Shown in pieces: positions 16,685-26,484 of a stretch of DNA of 64,000 nucleotides. The translations under genes were made by a program, and so were the position numbers. Each line of letters opens with the position of its first letter. Position 1 is the stretch's first letter. Origin of the DNA: Vibrio azureus (lineage in GTDB: Bacteria; Pseudomonadota; Gammaproteobacteria; Enterobacterales; Vibrionaceae); assembly GCF_002849855.1 (NCBI RefSeq), contig NZ_CP018616.1:2232001-2296000 (forward strand), read 5' to 3'. A model generated the notes under the pieces. That model did not search any database. It was given only the letters and a program-made list of their open reading frames with translations, and was not told where the DNA came from.

Positions 16685-17758
16685 TTATGGCTCTACGATA
16701 GACTCTTGCTCTTCTGTACTTGGCAGAGCATTCCAAACCGCCTTAACTAAGGTCGCCAATGGAATGGCAAAGAAGACGCCCCAAAAGCCCCATAAACCAC
16801 CAAATACTAATACTGCAACAATAATGGCGACAGGATGAAGGTTGACCGCTTCCGAGAAAAGGACTGGCACCAGCACATTGCCATCCAATGCCTGAATAAT
16901 GCCATAAGCAACAAGCAACCAGTAAAATTGAGGTGTTAACCCCCACTGAAACAATCCGACAATCGCAACAGGAACCGTCACCGCAGCTGCACCAATATAT
17001 GGAATCAACACAGATAGCCCCACAGCGACCGCCAACAATGCAGAATAACGAAGGTCCAGTATGGCAAAAGTCACGTAACTCACGCTACCAACAATCAAGA
17101 TCTCAAGTACTTTTCCACGGATGTAATTTGAGATTTGTTCGTTCATCTCATGCCAAACTTTATTTGCTAGCTTGCGGTTTTTCGGCAACACACCGCTAGC
17201 CATATTCAGCATTTCTTCTTTATCTTTAAGCAAGAAGAAGACTAAAAGAGGGACCAAGATCAAGTAAACACCAAGAGTCGCCAAGCTCACTAATGATGCC
17301 AACGATCCTTTCACAACACTTTCACCTAAACCAATCGCTTTGTTTTTTGCATTGGTGACAAGGGTTTCAACAATTTGCAAGTTGGCCAGTTCAGGATAAC
17401 GCTCTGGCAAGGTGGAGATAAACTTTTGCAGCCCCGCGTACATGCTCGGAATATCATTCAGCAAGTTGCCAACCTGAGTCCAGATCGTTGGTACTAATCC
17501 AAAAATAGCAACCAGCATCAAACCAGTAAAAATTAATATCACCGTTATAACAGAGAAGGTTCTTGGCACGCCAAGACGACACATTTGGGTGACTGGCCAT
17601 TCAAGCAAATAGGCCAACACAATCGCAACAAGAAGCGGAGCAATGAGATGACCCAAAAAGTAAATAGTAATAAAACCAAATAAGAGAATGGCAACAAGAC
17701 TTACAGCATGGGGATCTGAAAAGCGTCTCTTATACCAACGACTTACCATATCAAGCAT
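16685..17758 (-). CDS. perM: AI-2E family transporter / PerM-like permease
   Basis: A 357-residue inner-membrane protein of the AI-2E exporter (formerly UPF0118) family, with about seven to eight membrane segments and the conserved C-terminal GLSVLIPYIGAA and GGLWGFWGVFFAIPLATLVKAV segments. Members export autoinducer-2, act as Na+/H+ antiporters, or have unknown substrates; the function here is not settled. Its ATG overlaps the stop of the upstream TusA-like gene by one base (TAATG), so the two are translationally coupled. perM next to bepA is the normal Vibrio order. Confidence 0.88.
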   Translation of the reverse strand: MLDMVSRWYKRRFSDPHAVSLVAILLFGFITIYFLGHLIAPLLVAIVLAYLLEWPVTQMCRLGVPRTFSVITVILIFTGLMLVAIFGLVPTIWTQVGNLLNDIPSMYAGLQKFISTLPERYPELANLQIVETLVTNAKNKAIGLGESVVKGSLASLVSLATLGVYLILVPLLVFFLLKDKEEMLNMASGVLPKNRKLANKVWHEMNEQISNYIRGKVLEILIVGSVSYVTFAILDLRYSALLAVAVGLSVLIPYIGAAAVTVPVAIVGLFQWGLTPQFYWLLVAYGIIQALDGNVLVPVLFSEAVNLHPVAIIVAVLVFGGLWGFWGVFFAIPLATLVKAVWNALPSTEEQESIVEP

Positions 17759-18018
17759 TATGATGGCTCCTTATTGAATACTGTCAGTGTGAAATACCCA
17801 GATGCGGAGTGACAGCTAACTTTGTAGCCCTGAGCCAATAAATAGTTTTCTATATCACGCTTAGAACTTGAGTCCACAATTTTTATCATCAGCTGTTGAT
17901 GAATTTCGGTTTTAGAGTGGAACAGGTTCACTATGTGACGCTTAGCCATTAACAAGGCCATAGGGCAACGCTGTTGACTCAAATCAAGTAACATAGATCT
18001 CATTGTCTTGCTCAGCAC
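17758..18018 (-). CDS. TusA-family sulfurtransferase-like protein
   Basis: A small protein of 86 residues or fewer (an ATG at codon 6, 18003, is an alternative start). The segment LDLSQQRCPMALLMAKRHI matches the TusA/SirA motif, in which the Cys is the sulfur carrier. The usual CPxP is CPMA here, so the second Pro is lost. TusA proteins relay persulfide sulfur, for example for tRNA thiolation. Divergence from canonical TusA makes the role uncertain. It is coupled to perM by a one-base overlap, an association that suggests a membrane-linked sulfur function. Confidence 0.75.
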   Translation of the reverse strand: MLSKTMRSMLLDLSQQRCPMALLMAKRHIVNLFHSKTEIHQQLMIKIVDSSSKRDIENYLLAQGYKVSCHSASGYFTLTVFNKEPS

Positions 18019-18340
18019 TTGTGATAGGGTTGTATTGTAACGGCTTTTTAAGTTGGTGCTAGCTTTTCTCAGACAATTTAACGTCAGTCAAAAGCGGTCA
18101 AATGCCCCTTTTTGCCAATACATATCGCTCAGCATGAAACCAATCCAGATGTTTCCTGTCTTATTAGAAGCACATGGTGTACGTTTACCACTCCCTTAAA
18201 AGTGAACGCTGATGCAAAAATATCAGTGCCAAGATAGCTGCAATGCTTGATTTATAGCAAGATCACTGACACGCTTCTGTGCGGCGAGGTAATTTGAGTA
18301 CACACCTATCGCTCAGGACTTTGGAGAACCTTTTTTTTAT
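18019..18340. other. Divergent promoter region tusA-like/bepA
   Basis: 322 bases without a credible gene. It must hold promoters for both flanking transcripts. A single element at 18229-18245 matches a unit of the 17-bp array (11924-11940) at 16 of 17 bases. Just before bepA lies ggagaacc and a run of eight T. Confidence 0.6.
18229..18245 (+). repeat. Solitary copy of the 17-bp repeat unit
   Basis: ccaagatagctgcaatg differs by one base from the second full unit of the tandem array at 11924-11940. Confidence 0.55.
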
Positions 18341-19792
18341 ATGCTAAAATGCTCCCGAACTCTGGTTACTTTGTCTCTTGCATTAGCAATGAGTACGCCA
18401 GTAACCCATGCCAATCCGCTTAATCTTCCCGATATTGGAACAACAGCGGCCAGTACATTGACCATTGATCAGGAGCTGATTTATGGTGACGCCTATATGC
18501 GTATGCTTAGGTCCAGCAAACCCCTTGTTAATGATCCGACCATCAATGAATATATTGATACTTTAGGCCATCGTTTGGTCTTGAAAGCTGATGACGTAAA
18601 AACACCTTTTCATTTTTTTATGATTCAGGACCGTAACATTAATGCCTTTGCATTTTTTGGCGGTTACGTGGCACTACATTCTGGTTTGTTCCTTCACGCA
18701 AAAACAGAAAGTGAACTGGCTTCAGTGATTGCCCATGAAATCGCGCATGTCACCCAACGCCACCTTGCTCGAAGTATGGAAGACCAGGCTCGCCGATCCC
18801 CTGCAAGTATTGCGGCATTAGCTGGCGGCCTGTTATTGGCTATCGCAGCACCTGAAGCGGGCATCGCTGCAATCACGGCAGCAACCGCGGGTAACATGCA
18901 AAGCCAAATCAATTATACCCGAGCAAATGAAAAAGAGGCTGACCGATTTGGTATCGCCACTCTGGCCAAAGCCGGCTTCGAAGCTCAAGCCATGCCGCGC
19001 TTTTTTAGTCGTTTGGCTGATGAATACCGCTATGCCAGCAAGCCACCACCTATGCTGTTGACTCACCCACTGCCAGAAGATCGTATTACCGATAGTCGAG
19101 CGAGAGCACGCGACTACCCTCCACTGCGTCTTCAGCCTTCAATCGATTATCACCTTGCCCGCGCAAGAATCATCGCTCGATACGCAGGTTTAGAGAGCCA
19201 AGCAGCACTAAGTTGGTTTGAGCGAACACAAAAGAAAGCACCAGCTAAAGCAGCTCCCTCTTTCAATTATGGCCGAGCATTGGTCCATCTGGACAATAAA
19301 AAGTTAACCAAAGCTGAGCCATTATTAATAGACTTGTTAAAACAAGATCCAAACAACCTTTTCTATCTTGATGCGATGTCTGATTTATACCTCGCTCAGC
19401 AACATCCTGAAAAAGCGATCAACATGCTTGAAACCGCACTAAAAAGTAATCCACAAAATAAAGTGCTGCTTATCAACTATGCCAACGCTTTACTCGAAGA
19501 CAAACAAGATGCCAAAGCATTGAGAGTGCTTCAACGCTATACTCATGACCATCCTGACGATACCAATGGCTGGCAGCTCTTATCCAAGGCTAACCATGCC
19601 CTTGGTCACAGTGATGAAGAACTGGCTGCAAGAGCAGAGATTTTAGCTCTACAAGCAGGATGGAATAAAGCGATTCAATACTACAGCGAGGCCAGTAAAA
19701 TCGCCGAGCTAGGAAGCTTAAAACAAGCACGCTATGATGCTCGTATCGATCAGTTAATGATCCAAAGAGATCAATTTATGGCGTTACAATAA
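18341..19792 (+). CDS. bepA: Periplasmic M48 metalloprotease/chaperone BepA
   Basis: A 483-residue protein with an N-terminal signal peptide (cleavage likely after THA at 22-24). The peptidase M48 domain has the zinc motif HEIAH at 132-136 and the third ligand in NEKEADRFG. The C-terminal half is made of TPR repeats (for example NLFYLDAMSDLYLAQQHPEK and KVLLINYANALLEDKQD). BepA assists or degrades misfolded LptD and other outer-membrane proteins in the periplasm and works with the BAM complex. The arsC-like gene follows closely, so they are probably co-transcribed. Confidence 0.93.
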   Translation: MLKCSRTLVTLSLALAMSTPVTHANPLNLPDIGTTAASTLTIDQELIYGDAYMRMLRSSKPLVNDPTINEYIDTLGHRLVLKADDVKTPFHFFMIQDRNINAFAFFGGYVALHSGLFLHAKTESELASVIAHEIAHVTQRHLARSMEDQARRSPASIAALAGGLLLAIAAPEAGIAAITAATAGNMQSQINYTRANEKEADRFGIATLAKAGFEAQAMPRFFSRLADEYRYASKPPPMLLTHPLPEDRITDSRARARDYPPLRLQPSIDYHLARARIIARYAGLESQAALSWFERTQKKAPAKAAPSFNYGRALVHLDNKKLTKAEPLLIDLLKQDPNNLFYLDAMSDLYLAQQHPEKAINMLETALKSNPQNKVLLINYANALLEDKQDAKALRVLQRYTHDHPDDTNGWQLLSKANHALGHSDEELAARAEILALQAGWNKAIQYYSEASKIAELGSLKQARYDARIDQLMIQRDQFMALQ

Positions 19793-19808
19793 CCCTATGG
19801 AGAAAACC

Positions 19809-20159
19809 ATGTCAGTCGTTATTTATCATAACCCTCGTTGTTCCAAAAGCCGCCAGACTTTAGAGCTTCTTGAACAAAATGGTGTCCAACCGGATGTGAT
19901 CAAATATCTTGATACGCCGCTTAATGTTGAACAACTTCAATCGCTTTTCTCACAACTGGGGTTCACTCAAGTCCGTGATATGATGCGTACAAAAGAGACC
20001 CTTTATAAAGAACTCGAACTGGGCGCTTCATCTGTGACTGACGCACAACTATTTGAGGCAATGGCAACGCATCCAAAGCTGTTTGAACGTCCTGTCGTTG
20101 TGGCCAATGGCAAAGCTCGGATAGGTCGCCCACCAGAGCAAGTACTGGAAATCCTATAA
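19809..20159 (+). CDS. arsC: ArsC-family arsenate reductase (glutaredoxin type)
   Basis: A 116-residue thioredoxin-fold protein beginning MSVVIYHNPRCSKSRQT. The catalytic Cys is C11, and the C-terminal RPVVVANGKARIGRPPEQVLEI is the family signature including the active-site Arg. Such enzymes reduce arsenate with glutathione and glutaredoxin. Without an ars operon this housekeeping-context paralogue may have another thiol role. The start at 19809 is chosen because ggaga lies 5 bases upstream; an ATG 12 bases earlier has no such site. It is followed directly by the flavodoxin-like gene. Confidence 0.88.
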   Translation: MSVVIYHNPRCSKSRQTLELLEQNGVQPDVIKYLDTPLNVEQLQSLFSQLGFTQVRDMMRTKETLYKELELGASSVTDAQLFEAMATHPKLFERPVVVANGKARIGRPPEQVLEIL

Positions 20160-20726
<567 letters not shown>

Positions 20727-20751
20727 ATACAACTCAGGAAGATGACGACCA

Positions 20752-21192
20752 ATGTCAAAGAAAATGGACTTTATACCACTTGGAAAGCAGACACAAAACT
20801 ACCGTTACTTAGCGCTCATCAGTAACTTAATGCTACTGTCTTGGGTCGCCGCCTGGCAACTTTGGCTATCACCTCACCCTCACATCAACTCAATTTCTCT
20901 CGCGATTGCTTGGTGCTTGCCTTTGATACTGCCACTTCCCGGCATATTAGCGGGTAAGCCTTACACCCATGCTTGGGCCAATTTTATTCTTATGCTCTAC
21001 TTCCTACATGCTTTGACCATCCTTTACCTCGATGGAGGAGAGCGATGGTTAGCCGTTGTTGAGTTAGTCCTTACTTCACTCAGTTTTGTCGGTAATATTC
21101 TATTCACGCGAGAACGAGGTAAAGAACTAGGGCTACGCTTAAAACGGCTTTCTCAAGTGGAAAAAGAAGAAAAAGAGAAATTCCTGAGGTAA
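20752..21192 (+). CDS. DUF2069 inner-membrane protein
   Basis: A 146-residue hydrophobic protein with four predicted membrane segments (starting near YLALISNLMLLSWVAAWQLWL, SISLAIAWCLPLILPLPGIL, WANFILMLYFLHALTILYL and LAVVELVLTSLSFVGNILF) and a charged C-terminal tail. It fits the DUF2069 family, commonly found after wrbA-like genes in gammaproteobacteria. The function is unknown. It ends the bepA-arsC-wrbA-like transcript and is followed by a dispersed repeat and a bidirectional terminator. Confidence 0.82.
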   Translation: MSKKMDFIPLGKQTQNYRYLALISNLMLLSWVAAWQLWLSPHPHINSISLAIAWCLPLILPLPGILAGKPYTHAWANFILMLYFLHALTILYLDGGERWLAVVELVLTSLSFVGNILFTRERGKELGLRLKRLSQVEKEEKEKFLR

Positions 21193-21228
21193 ATATACCT
21201 ATGTGACTTCAAGATGCTTGGGTATATT
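21192..21228. repeat. Dispersed palindromic repeat, copy 2
   Basis: aatataccta, tgtgacttcaagatgc, ttgggtatatt: arms of about 11 bases with one mismatch, just after the DUF2069 stop. Confidence 0.7.
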
Positions 21229-21300
21229 TAATAGAAAAGTAACTAATAAGTGCAAAAAGTCGTGAGCTTGAGAATGACGTTATTACCTCTCGAAAATATT

Positions 21301-21329
21301 AAAAAAGTCGCATAATGCGACTTTTTTAA
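21301..21329. terminator. Bidirectional terminator
   Basis: aaaaaagtcgc-ataat-gcgactttttt between the convergent DUF2069 and DUF2066 genes, with T-runs in both directions. Confidence 0.88.
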
Positions 21330-21388
21330 TCCTTTTTACACTTTAATTTAATGAGGCCCCTCAAAGAGCGACACTGACCATTACGGCG

Positions 21389-22555
21389 TTATGACGCTGT
21401 TGAAAGTGTTTGCCATTGATAAAGTAGATCATAAGGAATTTGAGTTGACGGTTGAGATTCTGGAACAGTCAGCCCCTCATCAACTGACAGCTCTGAGGTG
21501 TCAATGGTTTCTGAGTTATTGACGGCTTCTGAAGTTACGTTCTGTTGCGGTTGATCAGCAGCAGGTTGCGGCATCTCCATCATCGACAACTGCGCGATGG
21601 CTGAAACTTCTTGTTCAAAAGCTTGTTTTGAAGCCAACAGGTCGACCGTTAAGATAATGCCATCATCTTGTACATGTTTAATTTCTGTGTCGGAAACAGA
21701 ACTCAGCTGTTTCATGGCATTTTCTAGGCGGAAAAAGTCCATTGCAGAGGAGATATTCACCACCTTCACGTCAATCGATTTTGCATCATTCGTCACAACA
21801 ACCGCTGTTTTCTTGGCATAGTAATCGGCCAACTTATCAACGACAGCCGTCATTGCATTTTCACCAGAAGCTGAGCCACTTCTAGACCACTGAGTGGATT
21901 CTGATAAACGCTCTGGCAATTGATCATATAAAGTCCAACGAAGAGAATCACCTTGGGCTCGCACCACTAACACCGCATCAACTGGATAGCGTTGGCTGGC
22001 TTGACCAATCGGTGACACAAAGCCACCCCATATATCTGAAGCATTAATGCCCGTCACGTCATCAAAATCACCAATAGGTAAGGTAACAGGTAACCCTCTC
22101 GCCATGGCCGCTTTTTGCAAGGCAGCAGCATTCTTTGACTCTGAATGTTCCCAGACGACAGCTCGGTCGTAGTTATCTTCTTCCACCATCCAAACTAAAA
22201 TATTAGCTCGATTTGTTGACCACAGCGGCAGTTTAGCTTGTGTAAGCAGTGAACGAATTTGGTCACCATTAAAACGCATTTTCATGCTTCTTTTGCCGCT
22301 GATTTCACCATAGCTAAGTTGAGAGACATAACTGGAGCTGGACTCCAAAGCTTTCACAATCGCTGGGTTCGTCAATGAGGACTCACTGCTCGTTGCACGC
22401 ACAATGATTTCTTGCATCGCTTTCTGACGAGCAAGATCTTCACTTTCCTTCTGATCTCCATCAATGACAACCTCTGCTTGATAAATATCAACCTGACTTA
22501 AAGCAAACACAGGCAAAGATAGAACACTGATTAGTAATAAAGCTAAGTAGCGCAT
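21389..22555 (-). CDS. DUF2066 domain-containing exported protein
   Basis: A 388-residue protein starting MRYLALLLISVLSLPVFA, a clear signal peptide. The mature region starts QVDIYQAEVVIDGDQKESED and includes ARQKAMQEIIVRAT, as in the DUF2066 family of gammaproteobacteria. The C-terminus is Gln/Pro/Ser-rich. The function is unknown. A longer frame opens with a GTG about 42 bases upstream, but the internal ATG directly heads a perfect signal peptide, so I chose it. The gene is alone on its strand and convergent to the DUF2069 gene. Confidence 0.82.
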   Translation of the reverse strand: MRYLALLLISVLSLPVFALSQVDIYQAEVVIDGDQKESEDLARQKAMQEIIVRATSSESSLTNPAIVKALESSSSYVSQLSYGEISGKRSMKMRFNGDQIRSLLTQAKLPLWSTNRANILVWMVEEDNYDRAVVWEHSESKNAAALQKAAMARGLPVTLPIGDFDDVTGINASDIWGGFVSPIGQASQRYPVDAVLVVRAQGDSLRWTLYDQLPERLSESTQWSRSGSASGENAMTAVVDKLADYYAKKTAVVVTNDAKSIDVKVVNISSAMDFFRLENAMKQLSSVSDTEIKHVQDDGIILTVDLLASKQAFEQEVSAIAQLSMMEMPQPAADQPQQNVTSEAVNNSETIDTSELSVDEGLTVPESQPSTQIPYDLLYQWQTLSTAS

Positions 22556-22996
22556 AGTTTTTATGACCCTTAAAACGAGATACTTCATGATAAGCACCTA
22601 TCTGCTCGAGTACAAGCAAGAGGACGTCAGACACCGTAATCCATCATACAGAGTTGGCATCAAGGCGTTTAAGTTCGGTAGTCCAGAAGAAAATAGCTGA
22701 CACCTACGTGCCCTAAAATGCTTGATTCAGAGCGATCTCATTTGGGTATCAACTCAAGCAACTTTATCGCAAGTAAAGTTCAACCAAGAAAGAACAGCAA
22801 ACCCCAAGTCAAATGCTCAAAGAGTAAATAGGTTTATAAACACTCTAAATTATTGATACTAAAATCAACTTAATCGTAACACAGAAATTCAGCTTTTGTC
22901 TTAGCCGAATACCTTCAGAGTATCGATTGCAATCGCTGATTAACATCGATAATATTCGCCGGATTTTCCTGCTTATCTTTAACTTGGTAATTTATT
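22556..22996. other. Divergent intergenic region DUF2066/uraA
   Basis: About 440 bases without a supported gene. A degenerate dispersed repeat (gcttgattcagagcgatctc and then tttgggtatc) sits at 22719-22749. The uraA promoter is presumably in the last 100 bases; no leader-peptide attenuator or PyrR-like site was recognised. Confidence 0.55.
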
Positions 22997-24238
22997 ATGA
23001 AAAATGCATTACAAGGCGCTCAGATGCTCTTTGTTGCTTTTGGTGCGCTTGTACTGGTCCCCCTTTTGACCGGTCTTGACCCAAATGTTGCCCTTTTTGG
23101 TGCCGGTATTGGCACGCTCCTCTTCCAACTCCTAACTAAACGCTCCGTTCCCATTTTTCTTGCTTCTTCTTTTGCGTTTATTGCCCCGATTATGTTCGGA
23201 ATTCAAACTTGGGGAATTGGTGCCACTATGGGTGGACTGATGGCGGCTGGCTTTGTCTACATCATATTGGGTTGCGTCATCAAAATACGTGGCGTCGGTT
23301 TTATCCATAAGCTTTTACCACCTGTTGTTGTCGGCCCTGTAATTATGGTGATCGGGCTCGGCCTCGCTCCTACTGCTGTTAATATGGCGATTGGTAAAAC
23401 AGGAGATGGCGCAGCGCAATTGGTCAATGGTGACGCAGCCATGGTCATTTCTGCTATATCGCTGATCACGACCGTAACGCTGAGTGTCTTCGCGAAAGGC
23501 TTCCTTAAATTAGTGCCTATTGTTGGCGGTATTCTTGCGGGTTATGTCACTTCCCTATTTTATGGAGTGGTTGACTTTACCCCTGTCGCTGAGGCTGCTT
23601 GGTTTGCTTTACCAAACTTCACCACACCAGAATTTAATATTAATGCCATCCTGTTTATGATTCCTGTTGCGATCGCACCCGCAGTAGAGCACGTTGGTGA
23701 TATGCTTGCGATCTCTCATGTAACAGGTAAGGACTATCTCAAAAAGCCTGGTCTACACCGTACCATTGCAGGCGACGGACTGGCAACAATGGCAGCCTCT
23801 ATGCTGGGCGCGCCACCCAATACCACCTACAGCGAAGTGACTGGAGCGGTTATGCTAACCAAAGTATTTAACCCTGTCATCATGACATGGGCGGCCATTA
23901 CTGCCATTGTTCTGGCTCTTGTTGGTAAACTTGGCGCGATATTACAAACCATTCCTGTTCCTGTCATGGGCGGAATCATGATCTTGTTGTTTGGCTCGAT
24001 TGCCACCGTTGGGCTTAATACACTGATCAAAAATAACGTTGACCTGCATAAATCACGCAACCTCGTTATTGTCGCCGTCACTCTTGTCTTCGGTATTGGT
24101 GGCATGGCATTTGGTATTGGCGAATTCAGCCTACAAGGTGTGAGCTTATGCGGCATTGTCGCGATTCTGCTCAATATTGTGTTACCACACGATTTAGGTG
24201 AGAACCACGTCGTCGATAATGCTCAAATGGAAGAGTAA
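22997..24238 (+). CDS. uraA: Uracil:H+ symporter UraA
   Basis: A 413-residue NCS2 (nucleobase-cation symporter 2) permease with about 14 hydrophobic segments. The family motif region reads IAPAVEHVGDMLAISHVTGKDYLKKPGLHRTI, which includes the substrate-binding Glu. GLATMAASMLGAPPNTTYSE is the second conserved segment. It imports uracil for salvage. The uracil phosphoribosyltransferase gene upp is convergent right after it, so import and conversion to UMP are side by side; in E. coli the two share an operon, here they do not. Confidence 0.95.
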   Translation: MKNALQGAQMLFVAFGALVLVPLLTGLDPNVALFGAGIGTLLFQLLTKRSVPIFLASSFAFIAPIMFGIQTWGIGATMGGLMAAGFVYIILGCVIKIRGVGFIHKLLPPVVVGPVIMVIGLGLAPTAVNMAIGKTGDGAAQLVNGDAAMVISAISLITTVTLSVFAKGFLKLVPIVGGILAGYVTSLFYGVVDFTPVAEAAWFALPNFTTPEFNINAILFMIPVAIAPAVEHVGDMLAISHVTGKDYLKKPGLHRTIAGDGLATMAASMLGAPPNTTYSEVTGAVMLTKVFNPVIMTWAAITAIVLALVGKLGAILQTIPVPVMGGIMILLFGSIATVGLNTLIKNNVDLHKSRNLVIVAVTLVFGIGGMAFGIGEFSLQGVSLCGIVAILLNIVLPHDLGENHVVDNAQMEE

Positions 24239-24330
24239 TTCTAAGGAGCTCAGACACGAAGTACTCTTTGCGCTAAGTACTCTTTACGCTAAGTAACCCC
24301 GTGTAAAAGTATGAGCTTCACAGAAACAAC

Positions 24331-24366
24331 AAAAAAGGCTTGGTCGTTTCGCACCAAGCCTTTTTT
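24331..24366. terminator. Bidirectional terminator uraA/upp
   Basis: aaaaaaggcttgg, a 10-base loop and ccaagcctttttt: a strong stem with T-runs both ways between convergent genes. Confidence 0.92.
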
Positions 24367-24400
24367 ATACCCAAGTGACTTCAAGATGCTTGGGTATATT
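24366..24400. repeat. Dispersed palindromic repeat, copy 3
   Basis: tatacccaagtgacttcaag followed by atgcttgggtatatt, directly after the terminator. This copy is closest to the family consensus. Confidence 0.8.
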
Positions 24401-24443
24401 CTCTGTAATTAAAGTACTAAAAGTTAATTGGAGTACCGAAAAG

Positions 24444-25070
24444 TTATAGAGTACCGAAGATCTTATCGCCCGCATCCCCAAGGCCAGGAACGATGTAGCC
24501 TTTGTCGTTAAGCTTCTCATCAATCGCAGCAGTGTAAACTTCAACATCTGGATGCGCTTTTTCAAGAGCCTCAAGGCCTTCTGGTGCAGCCACAAGCACC
24601 AAGACTTTGATTGCTTGACAACCTTTCTCTTTTAACAAGTCAATCGTCGCAATCATTGAGCCGCCTGTCGCCAGCATTGGATCGACGACAAGAGCAATAC
24701 GCTCATCGATATTTGATGCAAGCTTGTTAAAATAAGGGACTGGCTCAAGAGTCTCTTCGTCACGGTAGATGCCCACAACACTAATACGAGCACTTGGCAT
24801 ATGCTCAAGCACGCCATCCATCATACCTAGACCTGCACGCAAAATTGGCACTACAGTAACTTTTTTACCCTTAATTTGATCCACTTCTACAGGACCATTC
24901 CAACCGTCAATGGTTACTTTTTCCGTTTCAAAGTCCGCAGTCGCTTCGTAAGTGAGTAGGCTACCGACTTCTGTCGCTAACTCACGAAAACGTTTTGTGC
25001 TGATATCACCTTCTCGCATTAGACCAATTTTGTGTTTTACTAGAGGGTGTTTCACTTCAACAACTTTCAT
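24444..25070 (-). CDS. upp: Uracil phosphoribosyltransferase
   Basis: Makes UMP from uracil and PRPP. The 208-residue protein starts [20 protein letters not shown], very close to the E. coli enzyme and of the same length. The PRPP-binding loop is [15 protein letters not shown], and [12 protein letters not shown] and [17 protein letters not shown] are conserved. I chose the second of two nearby ATGs (25070), 6 bases after ccggag; the first is only just beyond that site. It is divergent from purM, and the shared region holds a PurR-type box at 25168. Confidence 0.97.
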   Translation of the reverse strand: MKVVEVKHPLVKHKIGLMREGDISTKRFRELATEVGSLLTYEATADFETEKVTIDGWNGPVEVDQIKGKKVTVVPILRAGLGMMDGVLEHMPSARISVVGIYRDEETLEPVPYFNKLASNIDERIALVVDPMLATGGSMIATIDLLKEKGCQAIKVLVLVAAPEGLEALEKAHPDVEVYTAAIDEKLNDKGYIVPGLGDAGDKIFGTL

Positions 25071-25167
25071 TTCCATCTCCGGCTTAGTTGGCAGTATTTA
25101 AATAAACCTTCAGATTATACATGATTTCCTAATTAATATCATGAGTCACTGCAAAAGAAAAAAACCA

Positions 25168-25183
25168 ACGCAAACGTTTGCTA
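25168..25183. promoter_or_regulatory. PurR operator (predicted)
   Basis: acgcaaacgtttgcta matches the PurR consensus acgcaaacgtttgcgt at 14 of 16 bases, with a perfect core palindrome. It lies 67 bases before the purM start, where purine-dependent repression of purM-purN is expected. Confidence 0.85.
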
Positions 25184-25250
25184 TATGTATTTAAGCACTG
25201 TTAGAATAGCGCCGATTTCATATCCAACATTACAAATCGAGGACTTCCCA

Positions 25251-26291
25251 GTGAGTGGTAATAACTCTTCTCTTAGCTATAAAGATGCCGGTGTTGACAT
25301 TGATGCAGGCAATGCACTTGTCGATCGTATTAAAGGTGCTGTCAAACGCACACGTCGTCCAGAAGTCATGGGTGGAATCGGTGGCTTTGGTGCCCTTTGT
25401 GAATTACCGACTAAATACAAACAACCCGTTTTGGTATCAGGGACAGATGGAGTCGGTACCAAACTGCGCCTAGCGCTGGATATGAACAAACACGACACGA
25501 TCGGTGTTGATCTAGTAGCCATGTGCGTCAATGATCTTATCGTGCAAGGTGCAGAGCCTTTATTCTTCCTCGACTACTACGCTACGGGTAAATTAGACGT
25601 AGACACCGCTGCGGATGTGGTTTCGGGTATCGCTGATGGTTGTGTTCAAGCTGGCTGTGCACTTATCGGTGGAGAGACGGCTGAAATGCCAGGTATGTAT
25701 GAGGGCGAAGATTATGATGTCGCAGGATTCTGTGTAGGTGTTGTAGAAAAAGAAAACATCATCGACGGAACCAAAGTATCAGCGGGCGACGCTTTGATTG
25801 CCGTAGGTTCAAGTGGCCCACACTCTAACGGTTATTCACTGATCCGCAAGATCCTCGAAGTCTCAGGTGCAGACAAAAATGAAGAACTTGCAGGACGAAC
25901 CATTGGTGAACACTTACTAGAACCGACAAAAATTTACATCAAGTCTGCTCTAAAAATGATTGAACAACACGATATCCATGCGATTTCTCATATCACTGGT
26001 GGCGGATTCTGGGAAAACATTCCACGTGTTCTACCTGAGGGAACCAAAGCTGTCATCAATGGTAACAGCTGGGAATGGCCAATCATCTTCAAATGGCTAC
26101 AAGAAAAAGGCAATGTAACCACGCATGAAATGTATCGTACATTCAACTGTGGCGTTGGCCTTATCGTTGCTCTACCTAAAGAACAAGCTGATACCGCAGT
26201 TGCTCTGCTTCAAGAAGAAGGCGAAAATGCATGGGTAATTGGTGAAGTTGCCAACGCACAAGCAAATGAAGAGCAAGTTGAGATCCAATAA
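25251..26291 (+). CDS. purM: Phosphoribosylformylglycinamidine cyclo-ligase (AIR synthetase)
   Basis: Closes the imidazole ring in step five of purine synthesis, using ATP. The protein has 346 residues from a GTG start: (V/M)[19 protein letters not shown], with cgagga upstream and the family N-terminus. An upstream in-frame ATG at 25185 would add a 22-residue stretch not found in the family and lies close to the PurR box, so it is rejected. ATP and substrate motifs [25 protein letters not shown] and [14 protein letters not shown] are present. purN follows, with a hairpin between. Confidence 0.95.
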   Translation: MSGNNSSLSYKDAGVDIDAGNALVDRIKGAVKRTRRPEVMGGIGGFGALCELPTKYKQPVLVSGTDGVGTKLRLALDMNKHDTIGVDLVAMCVNDLIVQGAEPLFFLDYYATGKLDVDTAADVVSGIADGCVQAGCALIGGETAEMPGMYEGEDYDVAGFCVGVVEKENIIDGTKVSAGDALIAVGSSGPHSNGYSLIRKILEVSGADKNEELAGRTIGEHLLEPTKIYIKSALKMIEQHDIHAISHITGGGFWENIPRVLPEGTKAVINGNSWEWPIIFKWLQEKGNVTTHEMYRTFNCGVGLIVALPKEQADTAVALLQEEGENAWVIGEVANAQANEEQVEIQ

Positions 26292-26303
26292 TACTTCTTT
26301 GAG

Positions 26304-26328
26304 AAGCCCTCTCTCTGGGGGCTTTTTT
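26304..26328 (+). terminator. Terminator/attenuator after purM
   Basis: aagccc stem with gggggctt and then a T-run, between purM and purN. purN may still be read through it or have its own promoter. Confidence 0.7.
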
Positions 26329-26484
26329 CATCAACTTAAGTCAATCATTGGTTATTAGAGACATGCCAAAAAGTCGTTGAGGGTATCCACTTTCAACTTT
26401 GGCGCTGGAATAACTCCTACTCTACTCATCGTCATCTTTAATCATGAATTCGCACCAATTATAATAACCCGCAGACTCAACATC

